Both the position numbers and the translations under genes were made by a program. A stretch of 64,000 bases of DNA, from contig NZ_CP048020.1 in the NCBI RefSeq assembly GCF_010365865.1, positions 2,046,001 through 2,110,000 on the forward strand, in the 5' to 3' direction. The notes beneath the pieces are model-generated. The model was not told the origin of the DNA. It worked only from the letters and a program-made list of their open reading frames with translations, and made no database searches. Position 1 is the stretch's first letter. Every line of letters starts with the position of its first letter. Shown piece after piece: positions 26,776 through 39,295 of this stretch. Origin of the DNA: Treponema vincentii (GTDB taxonomy: Bacteria; Spirochaetota; Spirochaetia; Treponematales; Treponemataceae).

Positions 26776-27939
26776 TTAGGCAAACTCCCTCCCATAGCGA
26801 TTTATAACGGATGCCATATTGCTTAAAGAAACTTGTTCCATTACTCCGCCCATTTCATAAGCAACGCGAGGCATACCATATACAATAGCAGACGCTTCAT
26901 CTTGCCCGATAGTACGGGATCCTTCCTGATATAACCGCGTAAGGCTTGCAGCACCATCCTTGCCCATGCCCGTCATGATAATTCCAAGTGCGCGATTTTG
27001 GAACTGTTCTGCTACAGAAGCAAACAACACATCTGCACTCGGACGATGCCCGCTTTGAGGAGGGGCATCGGAAATATGAGCGATAACGCCAAGAGGTTTC
27101 TTTTCAACTAAAAGGTGTTTTCCCCCCTGTGCAATAAGAATGCGCCCCGGTTTTACAAGATCTCCTTCTTGTGCTTCTTTCACTTCCAATGGGCATATCT
27201 TATTTAGACTATTCGCAAATTCATAGGTAAATCCCGGAGGCATATGCTGTACGACAACAATCGGCTGTGGTAATTTCGGGTCTAATTCCGCAAATACTTC
27301 ACGCAAGGCATTTGGTTCACCGGTAGAAATCCCAATTGCAATAATCTCAAGTTTCCCCGGCTGGCGAACTTGCATCGGTTTTTCAGCAGCTTGTGAAGGC
27401 GTCATAAATGCCGAACCGCTACTTACAACTGCATGCGTTTGAGGTGTTGTCTGTAAATGAGGCGTATGAATATAATGCTGGGCAGGAGCTGCCGAAACAG
27501 CCTTGATGCCGGCAGTAGCTTGCCTTTTCAATTGATATTGTCGACCATATGCCTGCAAAAATTCCACAAGCTGACTAGCGACCGTGGCCAAATTTGCCGA
27601 TTCGGATCCGGAAGGCTTGGTAACAAAATCACTGGCACCGAGTTCCAAACAATCCATTGTGATACGGGCACCCTCTTTTGCAATACTGGAGAGGATAATT
27701 ACCGGAATATCAATATTAAGCCTTTTTCGCTCGCGCAAAAATTCTATGCCGTTCATTTCCGGCATTTCGAGATCAAGCACAATAATATCGGGCTGAACGC
27801 GCTCTAACTTTTGTAATGCAAACCGCCCGTTCATCGCTTTATCAGCGACAGCCAGCCCGGGCGTCCCATCAATTATCTTTCCAATCAAACTCCGCATCAA
27901 GGCCGAATCATCTACTATTAAAACTTTTATATCTTCCAT
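26776..27939 (-). CDS. cheB: Chemotaxis response regulator protein-glutamate methylesterase
   Basis: CheB removes methyl groups from (or deamidates) chemoreceptor glutamates when phosphorylated. The receiver domain (1-120) has the acidic pair after VLIVDDS and the phosphorylated Asp in IIVLDLEMPEMNG. A linker of about 70 residues (Ala/Gln/His/Thr-rich) leads to the methylesterase domain with Ser in GISTGEPNALREV, His in VVQHMPPGFT and Asp in IMTGMGKDGAASL. All catalytic residues are present. It is 83 bp downstream of cheR. Confidence 0.95.
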   Translation of the reverse strand: MEDIKVLIVDDSALMRSLIGKIIDGTPGLAVADKAMNGRFALQKLERVQPDIIVLDLEMPEMNGIEFLRERKRLNIDIPVIILSSIAKEGARITMDCLELGASDFVTKPSGSESANLATVASQLVEFLQAYGRQYQLKRQATAGIKAVSAAPAQHYIHTPHLQTTPQTHAVVSSGSAFMTPSQAAEKPMQVRQPGKLEIIAIGISTGEPNALREVFAELDPKLPQPIVVVQHMPPGFTYEFANSLNKICPLEVKEAQEGDLVKPGRILIAQGGKHLLVEKKPLGVIAHISDAPPQSGHRPSADVLFASVAEQFQNRALGIIMTGMGKDGAASLTRLYQEGSRTIGQDEASAIVYGMPRVAYEMGGVMEQVSLSNMASVINRYGREFA

Positions 27940-28022
27940 ATTAAAACAACCTCCCGCATTTTCAGTAGATATGCTAAAATTTTATATATCCTTTTCGTAT
28001 ATAATTGCAACTATAAAGAACT

Positions 28023-28841
28023 TTACTTAACATTTTTTTGGTACAAACATGCCCATTGGGTTTTAAGAAACTCAAATTTTGTATCCATCCCGAATAAAGA
28101 TTCTGAATGCCCGATAAAAAGAAATGAATGAGGCGCCATCGCATCCCAGAAACGATTAATAACAGCCTGTTGTGCGGGTTCATCAAAATAAATGATCACA
28201 TTACGGCAAAAAAGAATATCGATGTTATTCCTATTGGCATCATGTTTTAAATTATGGTAATCAAACTTAACCATTTGCATAATCTCAGGATTCATCTGAT
28301 AGCCATTTCCTTGTTTAGTTAAATACTGAGCCAAATAATCATCAGGAATTCCAACGACACGATTCTCCGGATAAAAGCCTTGCTTTCCGACAACCAGCGA
28401 CTTAAAAGATAAATCGGAAGCGATAATATCAGCTGTGAACCCCGGTGGCAAATGCCGCTTCATAACCATAGCGATTGTATACGGTTCTTCGCCCGTGGAA
28501 CACCCAGCACTCCAAATATGAATTTGCTTTTGCCCTGCGGCTTGTTTTATCTTGATAATCTCAGGAATAACATAATGAATTAAAGCATCGAAATGAGGTT
28601 GATTTCTGAAGAAACGAGTCAGATTAGTAGTAACCGAATCCAACATAATTTTCAGTTCTTCTTTATTGGAAGTCAGAATTTTATAATACGCATCAATATC
28701 ATCCATTTTATTTTCGCGTAAACGATCTTTCAAACGACTTTCCAAAATAGATCGGTTTGTTACAGAAAAAGTGATACCGCTTTCATTGTATATTAAGTCT
28801 TTAAAGAGTTCAAAGTTACGGTCACTTAGAAATTCTGCCAT
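28023..28841 (-). CDS. cheR: Chemotaxis protein methyltransferase
   Basis: CheR methylates receptor glutamates with SAM. The 272 residues have the N-terminal helical domain with the receptor-interaction surface (ESRLKDRLRENKMDDIDAYY, VTTNLTRFFRN) and the SAM-binding domain (IWSAGCSTGEEPYTIAM, ADIIASDLS, DILFCRNVIIYFD, FLFIGHSESLFG). Length and motifs are standard. Gene order is DUF5312-cheR-cheB on one strand. Confidence 0.95.
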   Translation of the reverse strand: MAEFLSDRNFELFKDLIYNESGITFSVTNRSILESRLKDRLRENKMDDIDAYYKILTSNKEELKIMLDSVTTNLTRFFRNQPHFDALIHYVIPEIIKIKQAAGQKQIHIWSAGCSTGEEPYTIAMVMKRHLPPGFTADIIASDLSFKSLVVGKQGFYPENRVVGIPDDYLAQYLTKQGNGYQMNPEIMQMVKFDYHNLKHDANRNNIDILFCRNVIIYFDEPAQQAVINRFWDAMAPHSFLFIGHSESLFGMDTKFEFLKTQWACLYQKNVK

Positions 28842-28909
28842 ATATTTTCCTCCTTATAGAGTATATGTTGCCCTATTTTTTTGTCAAGCAAACTGTTTTC
28901 TATTTGATA

Positions 28910-30616
28910 CTACCAATCTGCTTCAATCTTATCTGCTTCCATTAGAATATTTGTTACCTCCTGCAATAATTTCTTTACACCTTCTACTCGTTTTCTAAAG
29001 TCTGCATTATCGTTTCCTTGGATATTCAACCAATTTAAAAGCGGGGCGTATACGCTATTTTTATTACCGTCAATAAAACCGTTGAGCAAAGCGCACAATA
29101 TCTTAAGTGCATTTTGAGAAGAAGCAATAATTTGCTTAGCTTCGGTTTCAATACTTTTCATTAATGCTTCAAGGCTGCTTTTACTCTTTAAACTCGCTAT
29201 CGTTTTTTCTCTTAATTGAAGAAATGCTGCCCCGATTTCACCCTCTGGGGATAAGCGTGATTCAAAAGTGTTGATACAACTCTGCTGTTTTTCCAATACG
29301 GTAAAAGCATTCGTATATTCCGCAAGATTCTCACGTCGATAAAAGTTCCCTTCCATCAACAACGTTTTTAACACCGGTTGCACAAAAGTTGGATATAATC
29401 TTGAAAAAAAAGACGCGAGAAAGCTAAATGAGAATTCACGCTTAAATTGAAGCACAAGCCAAGAATCTTCCCATGGGCGATAGGGCAAAGGCTCAAGTCG
29501 ATCAGTTTTCAACAAATCGAGCATCTGGTGGCTCAATTGAACACGCCTCTGCTCCGAAGCCCATAGTTGCCACCGTTCAGCAAATCGTTTTTTCCATGCT
29601 ACCTTAAAGAGTTGAAACCAATCTTCCCCCCCCTCAAGGCATTGAGGCTCCCAGTGTATAGATTTTAATGTATATCGGGCTAGATCTAAAATTGGAATTC
29701 TCACAGAAAACTCCCTAATTGTTTCCAAAGCATGAGAAGCTTGTGAGATGAATTCAACCGATTCTTCATCCATATTAACAGCTTTATCATTCAACTTATC
29801 TTGTTTTGATAGCAAAAATAAAGCTTGAAGTACGACATCCGGAATTGGCTTTATTGTACTGAGAACCGATGCAAGCATATTAATCTCTACAGAGAGCAGG
29901 AAAATTGAACATGATGGTTCAACTGCCGGATTTACGGTAAAGCATAAAACAGCTTTATCAATCGGTAATTCACAGAAATGCCGCATCCATTCAATTGCAT
30001 TAGCCGCTTGGTACATTCCGGCTTTATAATCTGTCGTCATCAAAGAAAATGTTTCATCAATTTTCTTCAAAAGCTCAGATCGGAGGTTTGAATTCGCCTG
30101 CGAACTTGGAACACAGCTAAAAGGATCAGTATTGTACATTAATTTTGCATACACATCCGGTGCAACAAAAGAGCTTACTAATAAGTAAAAATTTCCCTTA
30201 TCAGCATCATAAGCGGACAAAAGAGAGGTAAAAAAAAGTTGTGTTTTTCGTAATTCGCGCAACAATTCATAGAAATCTTTTGTAAAAACATTCTCTTTTA
30301 TATTGATATATTGCTTGTACTCATGTTGCAGCCCCTTCCCAATACGTCGAATCAATTCTTCTTCATATACTTTTTCAATAGGTAATGCCTTAAAAAAAGA
30401 CTTGAGATGCAACCATAAACGAATAAAGAAAGGTTCGTCATTTATTTGAATACTTTTTTGTACCTGAGTATCGCTCAGCAACGGCTCATTTTTAGAATCC
30501 GTCTGTATATCTTCAGACATCTTCATATTCTCAGCAATATGAGTGAGCATTGCCTGTGCTTCTTCCGTCGAAAGAGAATCAACCAACTTATCAAATGTAG
30601 AAACTTGAGGATTCAT
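28910..30616 (-). CDS. DUF5312 spirochaetal protein
   Basis: The 568-residue protein has no signal peptide and no membrane segment. It begins MNPQVSTFDKLVDSLSTEEAQAMLTHIAENM, which together with its length and its place upstream of cheR is what I recall for the spirochaete-restricted DUF5312. The sequence is helical, with an LHLKSFFKALPIEKVYEEELIRRIGK region near residue 85. Role unknown. I chose the ATG at 30616. No Shine-Dalgarno is seen, and a TATAAT ends about 8 bases before it, so the transcript may be leaderless. Confidence 0.7.
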   Translation of the reverse strand: MNPQVSTFDKLVDSLSTEEAQAMLTHIAENMKMSEDIQTDSKNEPLLSDTQVQKSIQINDEPFFIRLWLHLKSFFKALPIEKVYEEELIRRIGKGLQHEYKQYINIKENVFTKDFYELLRELRKTQLFFTSLLSAYDADKGNFYLLVSSFVAPDVYAKLMYNTDPFSCVPSSQANSNLRSELLKKIDETFSLMTTDYKAGMYQAANAIEWMRHFCELPIDKAVLCFTVNPAVEPSCSIFLLSVEINMLASVLSTIKPIPDVVLQALFLLSKQDKLNDKAVNMDEESVEFISQASHALETIREFSVRIPILDLARYTLKSIHWEPQCLEGGEDWFQLFKVAWKKRFAERWQLWASEQRRVQLSHQMLDLLKTDRLEPLPYRPWEDSWLVLQFKREFSFSFLASFFSRLYPTFVQPVLKTLLMEGNFYRRENLAEYTNAFTVLEKQQSCINTFESRLSPEGEIGAAFLQLREKTIASLKSKSSLEALMKSIETEAKQIIASSQNALKILCALLNGFIDGNKNSVYAPLLNWLNIQGNDNADFRKRVEGVKKLLQEVTNILMEADKIEADW

Positions 30617-30691
30617 AAAGGAAATTATATACAAAACAGATAAAAAAAACTATAGGTTAGTTCCAAAATTTTGAGAGTTAAGTAAAAAAAA

Positions 30692-30807
30692 GCCCGGCAG
30701 CTACCTACTTTCCCACTCTGAATGAGCAGTATCATCGGCGTAATGAGAGCTTGACTTCCGTGTTCGGGATGGGAACGGGTATGACCTCTCCACTATGGCA
30801 ACCGGGC
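30692..30807 (-). rRNA. rrf: 5S ribosomal RNA
   Basis: GCCCGG at 30692 and CCGGGC ending at 30807 close the terminal stem. The interior has the 5S pattern (on the coding strand GGTCATACCCGTTCCCATCC and GAAGTCAAGCTC). About 116 bases. A T8 run follows the stem on the coding strand, so the end of the molecule may coincide with the operon terminator. The ends are estimated from the stem. Confidence 0.9.
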
Positions 30808-30927
30808 AATAAAAGACGAAACAAAAAAGAAACGAAATTTATTAAATAAAGGGAAGCGCTTTATTATTGATAAGCGACAGGAAAGAAAGCGTAGAGTAAG
30901 GAAAAGAACAAAGAAGAGAAGATAATA

Positions 30928-33891
<2,964 letters not shown>

Positions 33892-34110
33892 ATATTATGT
33901 TCTCTTCTTAAAACGATCATCTATTCAACAACCGTTAAGAATTCTTCTTTTCACCTTATTTTTCACTCTCCAGTTCATCCCTTTACTTTAAATAAAGAAA
34001 ATTCACCTTCAAGCATTCTTTCTTTCCCTTCCCTAGCTTTTCAAAGATCTCTTCGTAATATCATACTTTAACAATATTACCATCAGCCGGCTATTCACTC
34101 AGCTGTAAAA

Positions 34111-34184
34111 TGGGCCTGATTAGAGTTGAACTAATGACCCCTTCCTTATCAGAGAAGTGCTCTAACCAACTGAGCTACAGGCCC
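34111..34184 (-). tRNA. tRNA-Ile (GAU anticodon)
   Basis: The coding strand folds as a 74-base cloverleaf: acceptor GGGCCTG/CAGGCCC, D arm AGCTCAGTTGGTTAGAGC, anticodon loop CTGATAAG (GAU), T loop GTTCAACTC and discriminator A. No CCA is encoded, so it must be added. It sits in the 16S-23S spacer, the usual place for tRNA-Ile or tRNA-Ala in treponemal rRNA operons. Confidence 0.96.
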
Positions 34185-34268
34185 GTATAAAAAAGGGAGG
34201 GAAAGAAGAGGAGATAAGCGGACGCTTTGTGTACAACTTACAAAGCATTTAGTATTTACCTTTCTCTA

Positions 34269-35817
<1,549 letters not shown>

Positions 35818-36023
35818 TTTTATTTCAAACACCCCGAAGGGCGTCTGATCTCAATAATTTTGAAAGCAAGTCCCGTTTCTTTTATTTTAGGAACGTTGAC
35901 CTTTAAGAGAAAGAAAAAAAAATAACAATGCAAAGCAATTATTCATCACCCCGCACGCCCTCTTTCTCTCTCAATTCTTTGTTCTACGCTTATTTCCTTA
36001 CCAAAGATTTTTCACTCTTTGGC

Positions 36024-36049
36024 TTTTTCTTCTTTCCCTTCCCTTTAAT
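36024..36049 (-). other. 5' arm of the 16S processing stalk
   Basis: On the plus strand TCTTCTTTCCCTTCCCTTT at about 36029-36047 is the complement of AAAGGGAGGGAAAGAAGA at about 34192-34209 except for one extra base. In the pre-rRNA these arms would pair and enclose the 16S, as RNase III substrates do. Confidence 0.6.
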
Positions 36050-36106
36050 TTCAAAGACCAGTTTGCTTAACTGCGCTTCGCCTTGGCATCGCAGCAAGCG
36101 AAAAAG

Positions 36107-36136
36107 AATATATCAAAAAACTATTCGTTTTGTCAA
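36107..36136 (-). promoter_or_regulatory. rRNA operon promoter
   Basis: On the minus strand TTGACA (36131-36136) and TATATT (36107-36112) are 18 bases apart. Upstream of the -35 (36141-36180) the DNA is almost pure A/T with A-tracts, like an UP element. Transcription would start near 36100, leaving a leader of about 280 bases before the 16S. Confidence 0.7.
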
Positions 36137-36180
36137 GTACCTTTTGTTCTTTTTTATTTTTATTTTTTTAAGTTTTTTCA

Positions 36181-36670
36181 TACATCAAAACCGGAAAAAT
36201 AAAAAAACATCAACAACGCTTACCGTCTTTATACCGAAACATCAAAAAGAATAATCAACTTTTGCTGTTTTAAATACTGTTCGGTATCATCAACACCTAC
36301 CTATAACAAACAGGTCTATTAGGTTGATAATAGAAGGAATTGGTAAACCCAAAGGCTTTTCATTCTTGCTACACTGCTTAGCTGCCCGACAGTCATGAAG
36401 TGCAACGGAAGATATAGTATCACATATTACCTCACACTGTCAACTATCTCATGCTACTTTTTTTGATAAAATCTACTTTCTTTCTCTTTGCATTCTATTT
36501 CTGCGATTCACTTCGCTTTTCCACCCTTTCATGGTTATTGAAATAGTGAACATCGCTCAAGGCAAATGTGTTTTGAGGAGGAACAATTACATCTGAAAGA
36601 TTGCATCTTCTACTATTCACATCATCATATTTCAGTATATTGTTGTACTCAATATCGCAAGGAGCCTCTT
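36181..36670. other. Gene-free stretch between the rRNA promoter and the HAD gene
   Basis: About 490 bases with only short frames. I see an AT-rich part, no recognised RNA and no convincing promoter. A strong GAGGAGG at about 36578-36584 is not followed by a start codon at proper distance. The weak frame from 36566 runs into the HAD gene but has no ribosome site and adds no family-like residues. Confidence 0.4.
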
Positions 36671-37282
36671 ATGATTAAAGCACTGATTTTAGATTACGGC
36701 AATGTGATTTCTTTAACCGACACGAAAGCTATCGATGAAGCAATGGCTGCTGAAACCGGTATCCCGGTGGAAGCATTTGGAAATCTTTACAGCACGCACC
36801 GTAGCGATTTTGATCGGGGAGTCATCAACGGTGAGGAAATGTACAGACGCTTGCTGCAAAATAACGGCTATGAAGAAGCCGCTAAAGATACCGGACTACT
36901 GAAGAAGATGGTAGATATTGATTTAGCCGGTTGGCGAACTTTAAATGATGCGGTATGTGATTGGGCTTTAAATATTCAAAAACAAGGTTTCAAACTGGGG
37001 ATTCTTTCCAATATGCCGTATCAATTTTTAGATCGATATGAAAAAGAAATACCTCCCTTTGTGGCCGCCGATTACGCATGCTTTTCATGCCGATTGCATC
37101 TAATAAAACCCGAACCTGAAATTTACCTCAATTGTCTTGAAGGTTTAGGTATCAGTGCAGATGAAGCTGTTTTTTTCGATGACATGGAACGGAATATCGA
37201 GGCAGCTCAAAAACTTGGATTTCACGCTTTTGTATGGACGGGATTGACGCAAGCGCAAAAAGATTGGCTTTCTTGTCTGTAA
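36671..37282 (+). CDS. HAD superfamily hydrolase (subfamily IA)
   Basis: HAD hydrolases cleave phosphate esters through an Asp nucleophile. Motif I here reads LILDYGNV near residue 7, so the usual DxD becomes D-Y-G, as in some YihX-like members. Motif II is GILSNMP, with Lys at IKPEPEIY, and motif III is VFFDDMERNIEAAQKLGF. The 203 residues match a YihX/epoxide-hydrolase-like HAD. The ATG at 36671 has AAGGAG upstream and starts exactly at the family N-terminus (MIKALILDYGNV). Substrate unknown. Confidence 0.85.
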   Translation: MIKALILDYGNVISLTDTKAIDEAMAAETGIPVEAFGNLYSTHRSDFDRGVINGEEMYRRLLQNNGYEEAAKDTGLLKKMVDIDLAGWRTLNDAVCDWALNIQKQGFKLGILSNMPYQFLDRYEKEIPPFVAADYACFSCRLHLIKPEPEIYLNCLEGLGISADEAVFFDDMERNIEAAQKLGFHAFVWTGLTQAQKDWLSCL

Positions 37283-37308
37283 GGCTGTTTAACTATAATT
37301 GCTGAGCG

Positions 37309-37337
37309 TTGCATTTTTTTATATAACAGAGTATATT
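37309..37337 (+). promoter_or_regulatory. Promoter of pgk
   Basis: TTGCAT (37309-37314) and TATATT (37332-37337) are 17 bases apart, about 100 bases upstream of the pgk ATG. Transcription would start near 37344. Confidence 0.5.
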
Positions 37338-37439
37338 TTTATCGGATATAAAACTCTTGGTAGGTGTTGTCATTTTGGAAGATGCGGGGTCGGCTGAACC
37401 GAGATACAAGCGCCGCCCCTAATATAACGGAGGTATACA

Positions 37440-38696
37440 ATGGTTAAAACGGTAAGAGATGTAGATCTTCACGGCAAGCGTGTTATCATGCGGGTTGATT
37501 TTAATGTTCCGATGAAGGACGGGGTTGTGCAGGACGATACGCGAATCGTTGCAGCATTACCGACTATCAAATATATTTTAGAGCAAAAGCCGCGTTCGTT
37601 GGTGTTGATGAGCCACCTCGGCGATCCTGCCAAAGATTCAAAGAAAGCTGAGGAAAAAGCGGCTAAGGACGGCAAGCCGTTTGACAAAGAGGCCTACATC
37701 GCCGGTAAGCATAAGATGAAGCCGGTAGCGGCATATTTGGAAAAACTGTTAGGTATGCCCGTTCGGCTTGCCGATTCCTGCAAAGGACAAAAGGCGGTAG
37801 TCGATGCACTTCCCGAAGGCGGTATCTTGATGCTTGAGAATACGCGCTTCCATCCCGAAGAAACCTCGAAGGACACTGCAGAACAGGAAACACTTGCCAA
37901 AGAGCTTGCCTCCTACGGCGATGTATACGTCAACGACGCATTCGGAACTGCACACCGTGCTCATGCTTCTACGGCAACCATCGCAAAATTTATGAAGGTA
38001 AAAGTTGCCGGTTTTTTAATGGAGAAAGAAGTTAAATATATTGAACCGATGGTAAAAAATCCGCCCAAACCGATGGTCGCCATCATCGGCGGCGCAAAAG
38101 TTTCTTCAAAAATTGCCGTACTGGATAGTCTTTTGAAAAATGCCGCTGCGCTGATTATCGGCGGCGGTATGGCGTATACCTTCCTTAAAGCGCAAGGCCA
38201 TTCAATCGGGAAATCCTTGGTGGAAGATGATTTTATCGACACGGCAAAGAAACTTTTAACCGATGCCGAGGCAAAGGGCGTTAAAATAATCCTGCCGGTA
38301 GACCATATTTGCGCCGCCTCTTTTGCCGCCGATGCAAAACCGGAAAGCGTGGACGGCTGCGACATCCCCGATTCGCTTATGGGAATGGATGTCGGGCATA
38401 AAACCATCGAATTGTACAAGGCAGAGATTTTGAACGCAAAGTCCATCGTATGGAACGGCCCGGTCGGCGTGTTTGAATTTGAAGCTTTCTCCCACGGAAC
38501 GGAAGCGGTTGCCCGCCTTGTGGCCGAAGCAACCGGAAAAGGCGCAGTAACGGTAGTCGGCGGCGGCGACTCCGTTGCAGCCGTCAACAAGTTCCATCTT
38601 GCCGATAAAATGAGCCACGTATCTACCGGCGGCGGCGCCTCACTCGAATTTTTGGAAGGAAAAACGCTGCCGGGCATCGCCTGCCTCGATGCATAA
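37440..38696 (+). CDS. pgk: Phosphoglycerate kinase
   Basis: Pgk makes ATP from 1,3-bisphosphoglycerate in glycolysis. The 418 residues include the N-domain substrate site (RVDFNVPMKDG, RIVAALPTI, LMSHLGDP), the basic patch region (ENTRFHPEE, DAFGTAHRAHAST) and the nucleotide-binding C-domain (IIGGAKVSSKIAVLDSLL, GPVGVFEFEAFSHGTEAVA, VVGGGDSVAAVNK, STGGGASLEFLEG). A Lys/Ala-rich insert (KDSKKAEEKAAKDGKPFDKEA) makes it slightly longer than most. The DUF1667 gene follows after 11 bp. Confidence 0.97.
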   Translation: MVKTVRDVDLHGKRVIMRVDFNVPMKDGVVQDDTRIVAALPTIKYILEQKPRSLVLMSHLGDPAKDSKKAEEKAAKDGKPFDKEAYIAGKHKMKPVAAYLEKLLGMPVRLADSCKGQKAVVDALPEGGILMLENTRFHPEETSKDTAEQETLAKELASYGDVYVNDAFGTAHRAHASTATIAKFMKVKVAGFLMEKEVKYIEPMVKNPPKPMVAIIGGAKVSSKIAVLDSLLKNAAALIIGGGMAYTFLKAQGHSIGKSLVEDDFIDTAKKLLTDAEAKGVKIILPVDHICAASFAADAKPESVDGCDIPDSLMGMDVGHKTIELYKAEILNAKSIVWNGPVGVFEFEAFSHGTEAVARLVAEATGKGAVTVVGGGDSVAAVNKFHLADKMSHVSTGGGASLEFLEGKTLPGIACLDA

Positions 38697-38707
38697 ACGA
38701 AGGTATC

Positions 38708-39070
38708 ATGAAAGAATTTACCTGTGTTTCCTGCCCTATGGGCTGTAGACTCCGAGCAATTGAAAAAGACGGCGCCTACACAATAGAAGGATATAGCTGT
38801 AAGCGAGGGCTTGAGTACGGCTTGCAGGAAATGAAAGATCCTCGAAGAAATATCAGCTCGACGGTGCGCATTGAAAACGGCTTTTTATCGGCGCTTCCCG
38901 TTAAAACCGCTGCGCCTATTCCGAAAGGCATGATTTTTCAGGTGATGGCGGAGATCAACAAAATCAGGGTAACGGCACCGGTAAAGACAGGAGCAGTCAT
39001 TATTCCCGACGTGCTGCATACGGGCATCGACATTGTCGCAACCCGCGATATGCCGTGCCGCGCTGAGTAG
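38708..39070 (+). CDS. DUF1667 protein (Cys-rich)
   Basis: The 120-residue protein has Cys6, Cys9, Cys13 and Cys31 (CVSCPMGC, then GYSCKRG) in its N-terminus, a likely metal or Fe-S site. The DUF1667 core follows (YGLQEMKDPRRNISSTVRI, LPVKTAAPIPKG, GTGIDIVATR-like ending). This domain is usually met beside anaerobic glycerol-3-phosphate dehydrogenase/FAD oxidoreductase genes. Here its neighbour is pgk and no such oxidoreductase is in the window. A paired hairpin terminator follows. Confidence 0.85.
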   Translation: MKEFTCVSCPMGCRLRAIEKDGAYTIEGYSCKRGLEYGLQEMKDPRRNISSTVRIENGFLSALPVKTAAPIPKGMIFQVMAEINKIRVTAPVKTGAVIIPDVLHTGIDIVATRDMPCRAE

Positions 39071-39127
39071 TGTATGATGCAATGGCGCCGATTTTGACAC
39101 GCCATACAATCACGAGCCTATAACAAA

Positions 39128-39160
39128 ACGGCCGGTAATTCTTGCTGAACTACCGGCCGT
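39128..39160. terminator. Hairpin terminator after DUF1667
   Basis: ACGGCCGGTA (39128-39137) pairs perfectly with TACCGGCCGT (39151-39160). It is flanked by AAAAC on the left and TTGTC on the right, so it could act on both strands between the converging pgk and thrS units. Confidence 0.65.
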
Positions 39161-39179
39161 TGTCATTTATACATACTAG

Positions 39180-39211
39180 ACCTGTTCAGAAACGGAAGTT
39201 TCCGAACAGGT
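39180..39211 (+). terminator. Second hairpin between DUF1667 and thrS
   Basis: ACCTGTTC-GAAAC pairs with GTTTC-GAACAGGT, followed by TTATTTT. It is a good rho-independent candidate for the plus-strand unit, just behind the previous hairpin. Confidence 0.6.
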
Positions 39212-39295
39212 TTATTTTCGGTCGAACATCTCTAGGGCATCTGAAAAAAAACTCAGGTATAGCATTTAGAGATGCTTCATCACTATATCTTTCCG

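Noticed and set aside
36566-36670. N-terminal extension of the HAD protein from an upstream ATG
   Set aside because: The family starts at MIKALILDYG and the ATG at 36671 has a good ribosome site; the extension has none and is Cys/His/Tyr-rich non-family sequence.
37961-38677. 238-codon open frame opposite pgk
   Set aside because: Shadow of pgk; Ser/Pro/Ala-rich translation with no signal or motif.
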